A stretch of 14,163 nt of DNA. It comes from an uncultured Collinsella sp. Lineage in GTDB: Bacteria > Actinomycetota > Coriobacteriia > Coriobacteriales > Coriobacteriaceae. Each line of letters starts with the position of its first letter. Position 1 is the stretch's first letter. Positions 14,129 through 14,163 of this stretch are shown here, piece by piece. The stretch lies in the NCBI GenBank assembly GCA_900752015.1, contig CAADTZ010000049.1, positions 1 through 14,163 of the forward strand. Reading direction: 5' to 3'. The notes beneath the pieces were generated by a model. That model did no database searches and was not told where the DNA came from. It worked only from the letters and a program-made list of their open reading frames with translations. A program made the position numbers and the translations under genes.

Positions 14129-14163
14129 CGTTTCCCGTCGGGAGGGCCCGCGCACGCTGCACG

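Larger units (their letters stand above)
13783..14163. other. Right-edge region without a recognised protein gene
   Basis: These 381 bp hold the TetR operator-like repeats, a near-perfect 15-bp hairpin, a candidate plus-strand promoter and a folded transcript ending in a terminator. A 52-codon reading from ATG 13958 to 14116 covers the hairpins. It has no Shine-Dalgarno and no family resemblance, so I treat it as chance. Confidence 0.6.

Overview
The window looks like chromosome of a high-GC Gram-positive gut actinomycete. The best guess is Coriobacteriia, and Collinsella in particular. This is inferred from gene content, strong GC3 codon bias, a sortase-anchored surface protein with an LAxTG-type signal, and an oversized 2-hydroxyacyl-CoA dehydratase activase of the kind found in anaerobic fermenters. 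No rRNA, tRNA, CRISPR array, transposase or phage gene is visible.

Layout, left to right. (1) The 5' part of a type III pantothenate kinase gene (coaX), minus strand, runs off the left edge. (2) Divergent from it is an OPT-family oligopeptide/metal-chelate transporter on the plus strand. It is closed by an 18-bp palindrome and a strong terminator. (3) Facing it on the minus strand is a 1151-residue cell-wall-anchored protein: signal peptide, long Ala-rich coiled coil, central CAP/SCP-like domain, second coiled coil, LAQTG sorting signal. A run of nine G lies just after the signal peptide, and a one-base change in either direction gives an almost immediate stop, so this is a candidate phase-variable surface protein. 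(4) A 305-bp divergent intergenic region carries a palindrome, duplicated boxes and an inverted repeat. It leads into a DUF389 membrane protein on the plus strand that has an EF-hand-like calcium loop in a hydrophilic segment. (5) A small, unrecognised, membrane-anchored protein follows on the minus strand. (6) A 0.5-kb spacer contains a frameshifted 3' gene remnant and a strong terminator. (7) A minus-strand operon comes next: a TetR-type regulator with a TTG start and a strong Shine-Dalgarno, then, 11 bp downstream, a 1595-residue activase. The activase combines two BadF/BcrA-type ATPase domains, each with the cysteine pair expected for a shared [4Fe-4S] cluster, with DUF2229 and HgdB-like regions. 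(8) The right edge (13783-14163) has no recognisable protein gene. It holds operator-like repeats for the TetR gene, a near-perfect 15-bp hairpin that may be a dispersed genomic repeat, and a plausible promoter followed by a three-hairpin structured RNA ending in an intrinsic terminator.

How the genes relate. The TetR-activase pair is the only clear operon. The regulator probably controls an ATP-driven low-potential electron-transfer activase whose partner reductase or dehydratase may be encoded elsewhere. The other genes are single transcription units, several separated by visible terminators. The least explained elements are the poly-G switch in the surface protein and the structured RNA at the right edge.
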